Made by a program: the position numbers and the translations under genes. Under the pieces are notes generated by a model that was given only the letters and a program-made list of their open reading frames with translations, was not told the DNA's origin and searched no databases. Source: Phallusia fumigata (lineage: Eukaryota; Chordata; Ascidiacea; Phlebobranchia; Ascidiidae). Taken from it: a DNA stretch of 64,000 nucleotides. Positions 11,261-26,327 of the stretch are shown one piece after another; positions within the stretch are counted from its first letter, which is position 1; the number at the start of each line of letters is the position of its first letter. The stretch is from NCBI GenBank assembly GCA_008931825.1, contig QXVZ01007322.1, forward strand, positions 49,848 to 113,847. The letters are read 5' to 3'.

Positions 11261-14200
11261 ATGTCTCTGGCCGATGAACTGTTAGCTGATCTTGAGGAGG
11301 CGGGACTTGAGGGTGAGGAAGCAGCTGTAGAAGAGCAGGGTGAGGATGGTATTGGAGGAATTGATGATATTGAAGATATAGATGCAATGGATACTGGTCA
11401 AGCTGGGATTGACCCTGAAGGAATTCGCAATGTAGCAAGGTAAACATGTGTTGGGCAATTGTTTTTTCGTTACAGATGAAGATGTAGGCTGGTTAAACTG
11501 GGTTGCTTTTGGATTTCAATTTACTGTCAACACTTGGATGTTGCTTTGACAACTAGCAGTGTAGAAAGCCCAGAGCTAAACCCTTTGCACTATCCTCTTT
11601 TGTTTCTGTCATTTTTAATATATACTTGTTTGTTCACTAATTATTGCTGATTTGTCTTGAACCAACATATTAACAACTTCTTTTGGCTGCTGATAGCCAA
11701 TAATTTTTAAAATGTTCTTTGTGGTTAGACATAGGCCACAGTACATCGGCAAGATTTGTTTTTTTTAGATTGATAAGTACTGATCAGTTCACAAGAGTTA
11801 TGACTGGAATTGATGAATATGAAAAGAAAAATATTGATGCACCAATATGTGGAATGGTGGAGGCAGATCCAGAGTATAAACTCATTGTGGAGTCAAACAA
11901 CTTGACTATGGAAATTGACAATGAAATCAACATTATACACAAATTTTGCAGGTGCAGGAAAATTTTGGAAGTTACCTTGTGGCACCTTTGTATACATGGT
12001 CTAGCTAAGAAGTGTTTTTCTTATTTTTAGAAAACAGTTTCATAAATACTATAAAACTAAAAGGCTATGCAAAGTTGTTGCTACTTTTTTTTTCTACATT
12101 CTGCATTTTTATGATATTTCATTCCTTTTTGCTTGCAATCACCTCTACCAGTTGTTTTGTGTGTACCCTGATTGTTAACTGTAAAACATTGAAAAAAAAA
12201 ATTTTAACAAAGAAAAATATTTATAAGTTTGGAATTGTTTGCAGAGATCATTACTCAAAGCGTTTTCCTGAACTTGATTCCTTGGTTCCAACCCCCCTCG
12301 AGTACATCAGGACAATAAAGGAATTAGGAAATGACTTGGAAAAATACAAAAACAATGAAGCACTGCAACAGGTAAAAAAATACTTTTAAAGTATTTGCAA
12401 GCAGGACAAAAATAGCCTGTTGTGAGTTTTGAACTCACAACCGTGAGCCTTTCAGCAAGATATTTTAATGGACCTATACATGCCTAATAGTACAAAATAA
12501 ATTTAAAATAATAGTCAAGGTTACATAACGATCTTACACACAAAACCTCATCGAAATGCCTTGTGTTATCATTTGCAGGTTATATCCAATGCTACAATTA
12601 TGGTTGTAAGTGTGACTGCTTCGACTACCCAAGGACAAGTTTTATCAGAGGAAGAATTGTTAAGAATATTTGAAGCCTGTGATATGACTGAACAGCTCCT
12701 TAAAGCGAAAATCAGAATCTTGACTTATGTTGAATCACGAATGTCATATATTGCCCCAAACCTGACTGTTATTATAGGTAAGCTATAGTACTGTTGATTA
12801 GGTTGGCTGTTCAATCTGCATTCTGTTGATAAAATCAGTTGTCGTATTTTTTTACAATAAACTGTGTTTTGTTTTTGTTGTCAAGATACATCAAAAAAAT
12901 ATGTCACATTAACAAGATTTGCTGTTTACTTGTTTGTCAGTTTTCTAATGTTTTTCAAAGATAGAAGCTATTTACAAACATTTTTGTGCATTAATGATTA
13001 AACGACATTGCTTCTTAGGGCACAAATTCATGTTCATTCCAACCCATTACTTCCTTTCAAATCAGAAATCAAACCATGTTCAGCACTGTTTCTGTATTCT
13101 TTCAGGTGCAACAGTTGCAGCCAAACTGATGGGTGTGGCTGGAGGTTTGTCCGCATTAACCAAGATGCCAGCTTGTAATATAATGTTACTTGGATCACAA
13201 AAACGAACTTTGTCTGGGTTTTCCAGTACAGCGATTAACCCCCATACTGGTAAATTTTGTTGTTTACTTAGTTTAATTGTGTTGTTCATAAAAACTCCTT
13301 TTTTGGACAATTTTTTTCAAAATTTGCATTTTTGTTTGTTAACTGTATCAAAACCTAGTTTTAATTGAAAATTGTCTTCAAATAAATCCTTTTTTTGTTT
13401 CAGTTAGGGCATAACTGTACTACTGACACTGTTTTAAAGCAACATGCACTGTTTCTTATTTCTACCATTGGTTTTCATGACAGTTTGCTTTTCAGGTTTT
13501 ATCTACTACAGCGATGCAGTGCAAATGATGCCATCAGATTTAAGAAGAAAGGCTTCGAGATTGCTTGCTGCTAAAGTAAGTAAAATAAATCTATTTATAC
13601 AAACAAACAATGTGTATGAATTACAAATTTATACTTTGTTTGTGGAGTATTTACTGTAATGTCATGTTATGAAAGTAGCAAATCCCATTTTTGAAATATT
13701 TTTTTTACCTTCAGCTGACACTAGCAGCTCGTGTTGACAGTTTTCATGAAAGTCCTGATGGAACAATTGGAATGCAACTGAAAGAAGAAATTACTGCCAA
13801 GTTTGAGAAATGGCAAGAACCGCCACCAGTAAAACAGGTGCGAGATTTTGTCGAAAAAACAAGCCTTGCTAAGGTTGTGGGGCAAAATAGGTTATGTACT
13901 CTATATTGAATTTGAATTAAACTATAAATCAGGTTTATGTCTTTTGCAAATTAGGATTTATTTAAAAAAAAAACATGTTTAATACAACTGTACAGGTTCT
14001 AACGACTAACATATACGTAAATTGACTGGAAATTTTTTAAAAAGTGTTTTTTTGTTTGATGTCATGAGATTTACATGCAAGAGTAAGCTAGTTTATAGTG
14101 AGATTGAAAATGTGACCATAGGTCTATTCAGGAGGGTTGCTGTGAAAGTTTTTGACATTTTGTATTTGTATTTCACAAGAGGGACATTTCTAACTTACTG

Positions 14201-15540
14201 ACTATTTTTATCTCAGGTAAAAGCACTTCCTGCTCCTGTTGATCCTGGTAGGAAAAAGCGGGGCGGGAGGAGGTACAGGAAGATGAAGGAGAGACTTGGG
14301 ATGACTGAGATGCACAAACAAGCCAACAGGATGAACTTTGGAGAGATTGAGGAGGATGCTTACCAGGATAGCATTGGGTTCTCCCTTGGACAACTGGGTA
14401 AATCTGGAAGTGGAAGAATTCGAGCAGCTCAGGTAAAGATTTAATTGTGTAAATATGTTTGTATAAATGCTAATAACTACATGTACCATATGTTGGTATT
14501 GTTTTGTCGCATGGGCTAGATTTTTTGTTTAATTTGTCTGGCTGGCTGAAACAAGAACTACTAAAAATCCGCACACGCTTTAAGTTCTTGGTAAACGGGC
14601 AATAGAATAATTGTGTTAATTCTCTTACCTTTTTGTGGCATCTGACGGGCAAAACATGCTTTACAGGTCGTAGTTTGCCCACCCCTAAATTATACATTGT
14701 ATGTCATGTCGTATTTCATTTTATGCAGTCAGCTTGCCCAACAGCAACTTCTGACTGCGCCCTGCGTTTTCTCTGAAAACATATTGTACACCTGGTGGTG
14801 CTAAAGAGGTGTATGTTTTTTTTTTCATGCAGGTCGACAACAAGACACAAGTCCGCATTTCGAAAACCCTTCAGACGAAGTTGCAGCGGGCGAACAGAGC
14901 TGCAGGGGCGAGCACAGCAAGTACATGGGGCGGAAAAACAACTGTCAGGGATAGGGGATCGGGGACGGCTTCGTCTGTTGCCTTCACACCACTTAAAGGT
15001 ATGAGTAGTTACGCATGGATGTTTATACTTAAGACGATCTTACCAATAAAGGTAGTGCATTCGAGTAGCGAACGTCGATAAAGGTGTTCGGTGCTCGGCA
15101 CAATGTGACGTCATACATTTCTGTGAGGTCTTACTTAAATTTTGATGTGAGAGTTGTGGGTTCTGGTTGCCTCTGTCTCCTCTGATTCGCTAAGTTGGAA
15201 TTACAGGCGGTTGAGCCAAAAGTCATTAATTTTACCAGTTTCGAAAAGAAATTGTTTTCACACCGAGAATAAAAAAAATTCTAGTCGTCCTGAACAGTAT
15301 GTAAAATTCCATGTTAAACTGTGGATATTTCCATGCTTTGTATACAGATTTCGACGCCAAGACTTTACCACAGTTATTCAGTTGCAGACGATTTAAAAAT
15401 TCCTTTTTTTTCTAGGCATAGAAATAGTGAATCCGAACGCAGCGGAACAAAAAGCCGAAGAAGAAGACGGATGCAGTACTTACTTCTCAAACATGTCTTC
15501 ATTCGTCAAACTTGCACCGCGTAACGTCCTCACCAAATGA
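11261..15540 (+). CDS. PRPF31: U4/U6 small nuclear ribonucleoprotein Prp31 (10 exons)
   Basis: Spliceosomal protein that bridges U4 snRNA/15.5K and the U5 particle to form the U4/U6.U5 tri-snRNP. Exons: 11261-11439, 11769-11951, 12245-12371, 12579-12777, 13106-13249, 13496-13575, 13715-13837, 14217-14432, 14833-14998, 15416-15540. All phases join, giving about 513 aa (human 499). Visible family features are the N-terminal [14 protein letters not shown]; the coiled-coil and Nop-domain stretches [17 protein letters not shown] and [20 protein letters not shown]; the Nop core [44 protein letters not shown]; the basic region [19 protein letters not shown]; and the C-terminal [19 protein letters not shown]. 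An ATTAAA at 15803-15808 is a possible poly(A) signal. Confidence 0.97.
12410..12475 (-). other. tRNA T-arm-like hairpin in PRPF31 intron 3
   Basis: A perfect 8-bp stem GTTGTGAG/CTCACAAC with a seven-base loop lies at 12419-12441. On the minus strand the loop reads TTCAAAA inside a T-arm-like context (GGTTGTGAGTTCAAAAC). The rest of the cloverleaf is not recoverable, so this is a relic or SINE fragment rather than a gene. Confidence 0.3.
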
Positions 15541-18208
15541 CATCACATTTTTCTCTTTTTTAGTTTATTACCTTGCATACCAGAAAAGTCGTTTTGTCCC
15601 AAGCTTTTCTGTTAGCTTTTCTGTTAGTTGTTGGATTTTGTGTTTCGAGGAATCAATGAAAAGTTAGGTATTTTTCTGCACTTGGAACGCTGTGGCTTGG
15701 TCATCTACCTTAAGAGGAACGTTTCACGAAATGTGCATCTACGGCTGCCAATTTTACAAAACAAGTTTGTTGTTGTGTGGAACAATTCGGCACGAATCGG
15801 ATATTAAAATTAATTTGAACTCCTGTTTTCCCTAACGATGTCTTTGACTGGCTGCTACAATTCCTAAGTAAAAAAGACGTATTTTCAAAAATAACTTTTG
15901 TGTATTTGTGTATTGGCAGCTATATAACCATATGTCCATACAACTTACAATTTGCTTGCATCTCTTCATAAATTTTGTTTCAAATGACATCCTAATCCAA
16001 ACAAACTAATGGTTATCCGAGTCCCAAAGCAATTGACCCACTGGGAACTCTTGAAGACGTCCAGTTAAACAAAACTAAAATTTTGACGCCGTGGAGTCGT
16101 TTCCTAGCGTCCAGTAAGACCTACTGGTCAACATGAAGTATTTGCAGTCTCGCATTTCAATGTGTATGTATCAAACTATGTACACAATTAGGTTGACACA
16201 AGATTGAATAATAGCGACCCTTTGGAGCCAACAATCATTTGGTCAGCCGTCTTGACAGCAAGCAAACAAAACACAAAGGCTATTTTTGAGTGACCAAATG
16301 TAAACAAGTTTTGCCCAGTCCTAAATGATGGCGTTTTATCGAGTTTGTGAAGTCGGTTGAAATGTAAACACTTGATATAATGGGAATTTCGTGTATTTGA
16401 CTTGGCTACAGGTTACAACAAATCGTCTACAACTCACATTTTTTGCTTGAACATTGAACAGGCATGATGAGCACGATTCGTCTGTCAGATCCTGAGTTTT
16501 CCTCTAATTGTAACATTTGTAAACCAAATAATTGTGTATAAACTGTAACGCGTAACCTTAAAAGCAAAGGGGTAATTTTGGGAATGCAAATCAACAAGTT
16601 ACATGGCCGAGGATGCCACATCTGGTATAAATTTGCTGTCCTTTTTCAACGAAGCATGTGACGTAACAAAGGAATCTTTCCAAATCACAGTAGGTCAATG
16701 AGCAAGTTTTAACAAACAAAACCTATAAAAGGGATTTCAAAATCAGTTATGGGGCTATCATTACCTCTAAGTGTCCTGCAAGTAGCCATCGTTCAACAGG
16801 AGCTGATTAATTTATCGTAGCCAGTTGAGTTTTTGTTTTATCAGCTCCAGTAGATTTCAAAAACCGCGAAGCTTTCAGCACCAAATAGCTGACTCATGAA
16901 CTTCACACGCGAAGGACATGACCTTTGCGCAGACCTCTAATCGACTATCAAGCTTATGAAACTACTGCACCTCAACAAACCGTAGTTTTAACCGCATTTT
17001 AGCCTTGGCTGCCAACTTGGAAGGCAGACAGTTGCTTGGAAACAACTTAGAGGTCACCCGGTATGTAAGAATGCAGTGATTTTGCGATGTGTTGTGTAGA
17101 CTTGATTTGCTACAGAGCTAGCTGTAGTGTATTTCTAGAGTTAAACTTGAGTTCTCACCATTGGTGTACGTTTTATTTAGGATTGAATGTTATTGTTTGT
17201 AAATTGAAATTTCACAGTCAAAACTGCACGAATTGTAGCGCAGTTGGATGAATTTTTTCACCATAAGCTATAGATTGATTGAAAAGTTTTAAAACCTTGA
17301 TAATTTTGTTCCCATAAGGCTTTGCTTGTTAGTTGATTATATATTCATATTACACATGTACGTATGGAGCTGATTTGTAGTCAACCGTGGCAAGATTTAT
17401 ACAATGTGACCTAAAAAGGAAATGTCTCTGGCGAAAGAGGTTCAAAATGACAATACGAAATAGAGTGAAGGCAAAGCAGTGCCCAAAACAGAATCTTTCT
17501 TTTTTAGACGTTCTCATAAACAGCTTGCTACAGTTGACTGCACGAAACTGGAAAGAAAGCCCGCATTGCCCTTAGGATGCCGTGTATGCAAAAAGCGCCA
17601 TTGTCTGCATACAAACAAAACCAACTGCATAGTTTACAAGTATATATCATGCACTGCTAACGACCTGTCTAAAAAGTGATATTTTGAGATAAAAATCGCC
17701 CACGAGCACATACTTTTGCGGGCGCGTTGCTTTTGTTTGTGATAAAAACATGCTAATGCGAGAAAAAATTCATCACCTACGCAGTTATTTTTGCTTGGAT
17801 GCCCATGACCAAACATGGTAATTGTCCAAATTTCACGCTGCTTAGCTTTTGACAATTTTAGCGCAAGATTAAATCCTGAACTGACATGGGCGGTGGCGTG
17901 GCCAGCCGAGATTCTTGAGAGGAGCCAAACAATTTATGGGTTACCTGCATCAACAGATTGCACTACATGAGCGAGGGCTCAATATCGCTACAAATATTTG
18001 TTGTTGAATTGTTGTTAAAGTGGTGGAAATAGTAAAAACGATTTTTAATGGGCTACACCTACATGTCACGGGCGATGAGATAAACATATTACTACGGAAC
18101 GTTTTTTCCCTGGTCACCGAACTTGTGGTAAAAACACTAATTCTTAAGTCAACAAATAAGACTAAATACTATCGTTGGTTTAAAATTATACCTTTCCACT
18201 CCGGTCAT

Positions 18209-18391
18209 GGACTCGACTCAAATCGGTTAAAGTCATATTTAAAAAAACAACTTGTTATGACTCGAGTCACAGAGTTCTTTTAAGCTTATTGGCCCGACTC
18301 AATGTAAAGACTCGACTTCATTAGAGTTATCAGCAGAAAGACTTGGACTTGACTCAGGATGTGAATGATTTGACTTGACCTGTGACTCGGG
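18209..18391. repeat. GACTY-rich degenerate repeat with a mobile-element-like end
   Basis: The words GACTCGACT, GACTCGAG, GACTTGACTC and GACTTGACC recur irregularly over about 180 bases. The segment ends in TGTGACTCGGGTATATGG. A related end, TGTGACTCGGGCATAGAG, occurs at about 8012-8031 in secretagogin intron 9, so this is probably a dispersed element family. Confidence 0.4.
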
Positions 18392-20941
18392 TATATGGTC
18401 TTAATTGCAACACTCCCGCCCTCTGAACTGTTGCCCTTCGACCCAATTGTGTACGCTACTTCGAGAAAACAATGTCCCCTAGGAAATAACAACGCACAAT
18501 CTAACGACCACTGTCTTCTTATTGTGTGACAGGTCATAAGCAATTATAAAAACTGAACCGCTCTTTGTTTATTGCTGAACGATTGTGTTTATTGCTGATA
18601 AGTCAACGTTTCGTTACTTTGTGCAGAAATGATCGAACTCGATATCTCATCAGTGTACTTAAATTCAGTGAAAACCGTCAGTTGATTGCTACATGATTGG
18701 TACCGCAAACCCACTTTTGTTGGAAATTGTAAATATGAACGTTACATAGCTACACTAATAAGTTACCCAAGCTCACTGTGGGTTTTTTGTTTGTTGTCTG
18801 AGCTATATCAGTTTGCGTGCATGGGCGAAATTTGGACAGTTATCTCGCAATAGTTTGTAACTGCGCACCTTAGGTCATTGGTCAAGTTTGCAGTAATCTA
18901 TTGTTTGTATTGTAGCTTGAAAAAAGACGTTAATCAAGTTTGGACCCCACACAGTTGACAGGCCTGCACACTTGTGTGTTGTGATAAGGGTTTATCGAAA
19001 GATAAAGCTTCAATGGATCTTCTGTGCAGGACAGAACATTACAGAATGTTTGTCTTGGCCCAGAAACAGAACTTGGTTGCATGACACTCTGTTTACCCAT
19101 GGGTGAGGTCCTGTACTCACTGGTGGTGGCGAGAGCAAGAAAGTGGGGGTGAAGGTCTTTATTAGACAGTGCTTTCTAAACAAACAGGTTCAGGTGTTAA
19201 AATTGCTTGGCCGCCCTTACCATACGTTCCCGTTTACCTAAAATGATTTTATGACTTGTGTATAGTTAGCGATATCAAAAATCGCCTAGGAAGGTTGTGC
19301 ACGAACCTGGTCCCGATATCGCATTGTATCATTATTCGGTCTATTGGTTACAAAACTCATATTGGCGGTGCGAAGGTTGGCTACACGAAGCTCGCTTGAT
19401 AACTCGCTTCAACCTTTGAAAGTTGTTCATGTTAACGTGCCCGAGGTAAGGCGATGGAGTAGTACAGCTATTGAGCATGATGCGGTACATAGACGAAGGA
19501 TTAAGACAAATATTGACAGATACATAACATATACGACGTCAGTTGTTAAAGAGCGCGAATAATTTGATTGATTTATGGCTTACAGCTGTTCTCGTATCAC
19601 TGTAGTTAAACTTTGTTCACCTATTCAAGCTGGATTTCCAATGCTTTGTCATGATGTCACAAATGTATACATTACAAGCAATGAAAAACGACAAAGCATC
19701 CAAAATGTTTTATCGTTTATCGCTAATAGTACTATATATTTGCGTGAGCCTTATGTGTAGTAGGCCTACCATATTTATTTGTATGGTAACCAACAGTTCA
19801 AAGCATAGGTTATACCTTATTGGAGTTGTGTGGGAAAATACGTGCGCAGATACGAGAAGGCGAAAAATCAAAACGAAATAAAGATCTGCGCATTGAGGTA
19901 CAGATAGGCATGTATTACCACTGTCAGAACTCCACTTTTTTACAAATTATTGTTTTCGTTTTGCTTTAGTACGATTATTTTCATAAATATAAGTATTCAT
20001 ACATTTGGGGTGGTGTCAATTACAGGTGCCAAGTTTTGACCCCTGAAAGGAACCAACGCTAGGTAAGGTCAAGTATTTTGGTTTCAAGCCAAGTTCATGT
20101 CAGCACTACAGCTTAAACCGCACACCATCAGCCTGGTATTATGCGGCGTGTGGTCCAAATCGTAAGCCGCGTAATCACAAGGTTTATGTGTGAACCTCTA
20201 AGTGCAGTTACCTCTGATCTGCGTTGTCAATTCACGGTTTTCCCGCTTTTACGTGGACTTTGTCTATTTCATGCGGTTTTGACCGAGATCAGACAAGAAG
20301 AGCAAACAACTGCATTTCTGGGCATTTTTTTGGTTTAGAAGCTTTGATGACTTCACGATTGTAGGTTTCAGCTGAACGAGACGGCATACGTGTGTTTATT
20401 GATGACGGTTGCCCGCAGACAGCTGTGAGTCCGGCTAAAGCTGTTGGATTGAACCCAAAACACGTAACATGTCTTAAGTGTTCATACGAAATTCCTTGAC
20501 TTCAAAGACTTGTTAGATGCAGGTGTTTTGGTTTGAAAAGTTTCTTGGTCTTTAAAGTTGTGTTTCTCTTAGGTTGAAAACACAGTTTTTGATTCGTGGT
20601 ATTTTTGTCACTTCAAACCGATCACTACTATTGCGCTATAGATTTTTATTTTTCGAGAAAACAAAAAATGTGGTGCATGTACTAAGAGCAATGAGTTTCG
20701 CAGACAGGGTACATCTCGGTTGCAAAATGGTATCTGGTGCTTCAAGTCGAATATACGACAAACAACATTCGCAATATCGTTGGTGCAATCTGTTGCAGCT
20801 GAAACAGCGATATAGTCCAGTTGGTCACAGGAATTAAACATCAGGCGAACTTGGAAAATTGATGCACCATACACGCTCGAGTTTTTAATCATCCAAAGTT
20901 TTTGAATGCTCACAGAGGGCCAGCGTTGTTGTTTACAATTG

Positions 20942-21170
20942 GCAAACACAATTGGACTCTCAGTAAGCGTAAATCAGACCCCACCAGAGCAGCGTCATGT
21001 TTACCATGGTCATAAGGTCAAAATACTCGTCTATAATTATTTTAACCTACAGTTATAAGGTCCAAGCTTGTTATTTGCATGTCGCAAACACAATCGAACC
21101 CTAAGTAAGCAAAAAATTTTTTCCTCATCACTATCTTGTTTACTGTGGCCATAGGGTCAATTCTGATTAG
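20942..21170. repeat. Two tandem copies of a 142-bp unit
   Basis: GCAAACACAATYGRACYCT followed by AGTAAGC begins at 20942 and again at 21084. The ends of the units also match (GTTTACCATGGTCATAAGGTCA and GTTTACTGTGGCCATAGGGTCA, in part). The copies have diverged, mainly in the middle. No coding potential is seen. Confidence 0.5.
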
Positions 21171-24100
21171 ATTTTGTTGTTGACAAACTAACCAGATGTT
21201 TTTGAGCTCGTTACGAACAATGCTTAGTAGCTCTCAGATTATCGAGCATAGGTTGCGCTATTCATGTGCGACAAGCCTGCGTGATGTAAGCAGAATTGAT
21301 GAGATTGATATTGCAGGTTTTGCACATAAAGTGGGTGCCCACTATTTGTGCACATATTTACGCTTTTGCATTTATATCTGTCTTATTAACGTTATAGTTG
21401 TCATATATTAGTGTTCGGCCTGGATTAACACAAATACAGGTATTTAATAAGCTGTTGATTTATATTTTTCCTCATTGTTTTCCTGCGAATTTGTATCAAA
21501 TATTTCACGCGTCTACTTCCGAAGCTGTTGTGATATATGTAATGATAGGTGTTGACAGCTGCATTTGTTACCTATTTTTCGGCGCTCGTGCTCGAATGCT
21601 AATGTGCCAAGGTTATGCTTTAATGCCGTTATACCCCCGCTAATGGCCGCCATTGAATGACGAGCATGCGCTTGCGTGACTGACGTCATAGTTTTAATAA
21701 ACCGTTATAAACCGTTAATTATAATGTTTCTGTTAGTGTTTTGGTCTCCTTTAAAATACTGACTTGGGGTTTAATCATACACGCAATTTATTGATAATGT
21801 TATGTGGGTATTTGTTGTAATTATCTACATAATTTATATCTTTGCTGTACAAGACTTATACAAGTACTCCTCGATCTCTACTTAAGTTTATTACAAAAAT
21901 CTGTAGTTTGTAAATAGCTTTTCGTAAATGACGTCGTTTGCTTTAAATGTGCGCAAGAAAACTATGAGTCAGTTTTTACATCAAAGTAATTTCCGCAATG
22001 AAAATTACCTACCCACTAAATATACATCGCTCAAAAGTTGCGTTTTTAATTGCGCACTTGATTTCCAACCACACCAAGCGAATTAAGCGTTCATAAACAT
22101 ATATCAAGTGTTGTGGTTTTGTTACGAGATTGATTTAACCTTAGTAGTACACGTGCATACAGTTCAAGTACTTCGACATTTTAATCCGCAAATGCCTCAA
22201 GAGTTCAACCAGCGCCCGAGTTGGCGTTGTTGGCAGAACAGCACTTCCAACCTTGGTAACATTTGTCAACAATATTGGTTTTATCGCATTTGAACGCGTC
22301 AAGCCACGCTTTGACCGAATTGACATTAATCGAAAATATGTGACTCCAGTTATTTAAAACAAAAGTTCTAAAAAATTTTTTAGCTTTTGAAGTTTTAAAG
22401 ACTCAGACAAGCTTCTACATTAGTTGGCCCTTTAAAATGAATAATACTTTAGGACACTTTTAAAACCTTGTCAAAGACGTAAAGTTGCACAGCCACGATT
22501 TATTATATCAAACTTGTGTTTGACACAACTAACAAAATATTTTAACACTCGTGGTCTATTTCAATTTCACACTTTTAACCTAAACCGCAAATTGTAGGTT
22601 TCCGAGAGTTGCCGATTTAGCTTTAGTCGATTTCATTGGAATTTGTTGAAAGGGAGCGTTTAAATTCACTGTTGATTGAAATATATTTGACGCCTTGTTC
22701 GCCGCAATTACACGGAAACTTGGTGCAATTCGCGATTTGTGGTTTTAGGATCGTGTGAATTAAACCTTGTCACTGAATTTTCCCACGCGTTGAGAAAAAA
22801 TTTTGGTTTTCTGAAAAAAACTTTTTTTACATATTTTTTCGATTCAATGTAAAAGGGCGTTTAGCCGTTTGTATTTTGAGAACGACAAACCACAGATTAA
22901 ATTGTTGTCCAAACTGCAACACGCCCCAGCTTGGTGATTGCTTTAGTTTGGTGATATTGCTTTTTACTTCACCAAAAAAGAAATTTTCGGTTGTTAAGCG
23001 CAAGTAAAAAATGTTGTAAGGGTGAGCTACAATTCGAAAGCAAATCGTGCGTATATTTTGTGTTCTTTCGGAAATGTGTCACTGCGTTTTCTGTCACCAA
23101 ACAAAAAAACTGAACTTGGCAAAAGAAATGATACTTTAACTGTGTTGTGTGGGATTATACAAAAGTAAGGTTCTGAAACAAAATCAACCGGATGTAGGCG
23201 ATATAGTAGTTGTTGTAAGCCTTTTCCCATTTTCTAACTCACAAACATTTTATACGCAACTAGCAAAGCTTTCAACGACTCTTCACCCTCATGTTGTTGA
23301 CTTAAAACAAAGTGTTGTTTTTGCGAGGATTATATTTTAACGCGTGTTTTAACAGTTTTCATGAAAAATACAGTATGTCGGACCGTGTGAGGTACAACAA
23401 CGGGTAGAAATGTAGTACACAAAAAAGCAGGTCTTTGGTGACCCAGATAAAAAAACATCCAAATCACATCCAGAAAATCGTTTTTTTAGAAAATCGTTCA
23501 GTTTATTTCGCTTCATGGTAGCTAATGTAGCTACACACGTCACAAAAAAACACCAAGCAATGTTGGCAAATTTTGTGGTTGCATAAGATTGTTTGTTTTT
23601 TGTATGCATAACATTTAGCCCGTTCCAACAGTACAAACCACCACGAATTCCCTAACAGCTGCTTACTTGACAAAATGTGTTGTTCTCCTTTAACTGTAGT
23701 ACGTCAGTTTTGTTCAATCTTATATCCATAGCACTTGTTGTGGAAACGCTGATCCGCAAATCCAATTTCCGGGTTGATGTTACAGTTTATTTTGACTTTC
23801 ACGTATAATTGCAAACTTTCGAGGTTAATGTCAGGTTTGATTCGGACTAATTAGTGTTTGTTTGTGGTTTTATAATTTCTTGCTGAAAGTGTACGTATTT
23901 GCACGCGGACTGTTAAGTGTTGACAGGTGTAGTAAGTTTGCCAATAAGCTGGGTCGCATAAACCTCATAACATACTTACGCCCAAAGATACCAGCTGTGC
24001 CGTAGTATTTTACATCAAAAATGTCAAGGACACTTAACAAAAAAAAATTGTTTCGAGGCCTAAAGTAAAATTTCGAAAAACCACTTTAAGTGATTTCAGT

Positions 24101-26327
24101 ACTCTTAACCTAAATTGATCGTAATTCTCCAGCCCGCGATAACATGTGTAGAGTAGCGCGCCAAGAATTGAGTCGCGCTCTTCAGAAATCTTTCGGTAAT
24201 CCTGTTTGCTTTGGAAACATTTCATCGGTCTTTCTTTTGCGGTCGTAATGTGGCTTGTGGAGTGTGCCCTACACTCTAGTTTTTACATATCTTAACAGGT
24301 GGTTATTCAAGCCGATGCTGCTGTGGATGCACGCTCTGCATTGAAACGGGTTTGTAATTAGAATTCGTTCACATATTTCCTACTTTGAACAGGTTTTCCA
24401 ACTGCTTGAAAGCGGATTCCCTAACCAGATTTTTGTAGTCAAAACATTCCTCTAAATCGTTTACGCTTAGGTTTGCTTATACGATCAGTTAAGTCGTTTA
24501 CTGTGGTTTCAGCGCATTTGTTAGTTTTGTTGAAAAGATATTGGCGCTGCTGGCGTTATGGAGCTCGTTTGTGAACCCGTTAAAGATGTGTAAAACCCCA
24601 GAAGGGTGTTAATTATCACGATTAAACGGTTTTCTGGTTGTCTTGCCTACAGGCAAAGTAAGCACGTGTATCACAAAACACCTGAAGCGGCTCATGCAAT
24701 CTTAAGGCATTGAGTCAAACCTTAGGTGATTTAAGCTGGTGATAAAATGTTACCGCAGTACCGGTATTTGCCATCACATAATACTCGTTGCAGCTGTTCG
24801 TAACCCAATTTTACGTTGGTGTTTTTACAGCCCCCAACCACCCAATCCAACTCTTTCACCTAATTTTTTTAAACATAGTCAAGGTGTACGGGTTGTAAAA
24901 ACTTATTTACACTATTATCAGAGTTTTGTGCTTTGATCGAAAAAACACTTGCCGGCACCTGAAACCTAAATACTATTGTGCGGTGTCTTGTTTTTCCAAC
25001 TGCAAACCCTTATTCCATCAGCCTCCATCCCTCCTACATCCAGTCTCCAACTTCTGAGTTATTTAATCCACTTGTGCAGCTTTCGCGGCTCACCAACTTC
25101 CGAGTGGGGGGATAACACGCTTGTACGACTCTCAATAGAACCCGCAGTGTCTCAAAACCGATCATTCCCCCAACAGTTTCCGGGTCGCGCACGATGATTA
25201 TGACGTCACGCCGGCGGCTGTCAATCAAACAGCTTTGATTTGAGACCACCAAGACATTGTTCTGAAATGCAGTTTTCTCAACCTGTTTATTTTACCGCCC
25301 CCTGAACAGCTAGGTGATGTGAAAACGTCCCCATCAATAGACAAAAATCAAAACGAACCTGTTTTATCGGCATTAAAACTCGCTTGATCAAACATTTGAC
25401 CAAATTGCTTGTGTTGGTCCTTTGAAGGGATAGAATACAAAATTGCAGTGCTGTTACATTTCGTTTCAACTGCCCAATTTGTTCTCGGCGCGCCTCAAAA
25501 CCTATTCTTCAGCGCCCCTCTATCGATAGGGAATGCCCCCCCAGGGAGACGCTGGTGCACTGGTTTTACGCATAATCTTTTTGTGTTTTGTTAAGCAGTC
25601 CCATGTTCCCGCGAGAGAATGGGTTTTTGAGAGAGGGGGTTTGCATCCGGATTATAACGAATGTTGTCGTGTCGTTACTCTAGCGGTGTCAATCATTTGC
25701 CGTTTTTAACGTACTAGTTTTCGTTTTTGTAATGTTTTGTACAATCTAATACCTGGGTTACGCAGGCGAGTCCACCTATTTGTCATTTGCAAAATCCTAT
25801 TTAGTAGCCTACACTAAAACTTGGTGTACACCCACAGCAATAAATACATTGCTCTTTGTTTACACATTGCAACGGTGGGTAAACCGCGGCTCGCCGGTAT
25901 AGTTTTGTCGCTCTTCTAGCTGAACAGTATTTTTACAAATTCCACTGTGATGTAACATTGCAGTGTGACAACTACAAAGAATCAAACAAAAACCTAATGT
26001 TGATAAACATTGGGATTGTATTGTGTATATATTTGTTGTTTGATGTATCTGTATTGACACTAATGTACAAACTGATTTTGTGGCTCGCTGGTGTTTGTGG
26101 TTTTGCGCGCTGGTGTTTTGTGGTTTTGCTCAAGTGAGGTGCCATTGCCATTGCCAGTTTTCTGACCTGCGCACAACTGGTTCATTCTGTCCTTAGTCAT
26201 CAGCTTGTAGCATCACCACAATACTACATAGCGGAACTAATTACGCCGTACCCAGTTTCTGTTGCGTGTAACTGGATGGGCCCCGCTGTGTATTGGAAAC
26301 AGTAACATGATTCAACTGATGTTAGAG

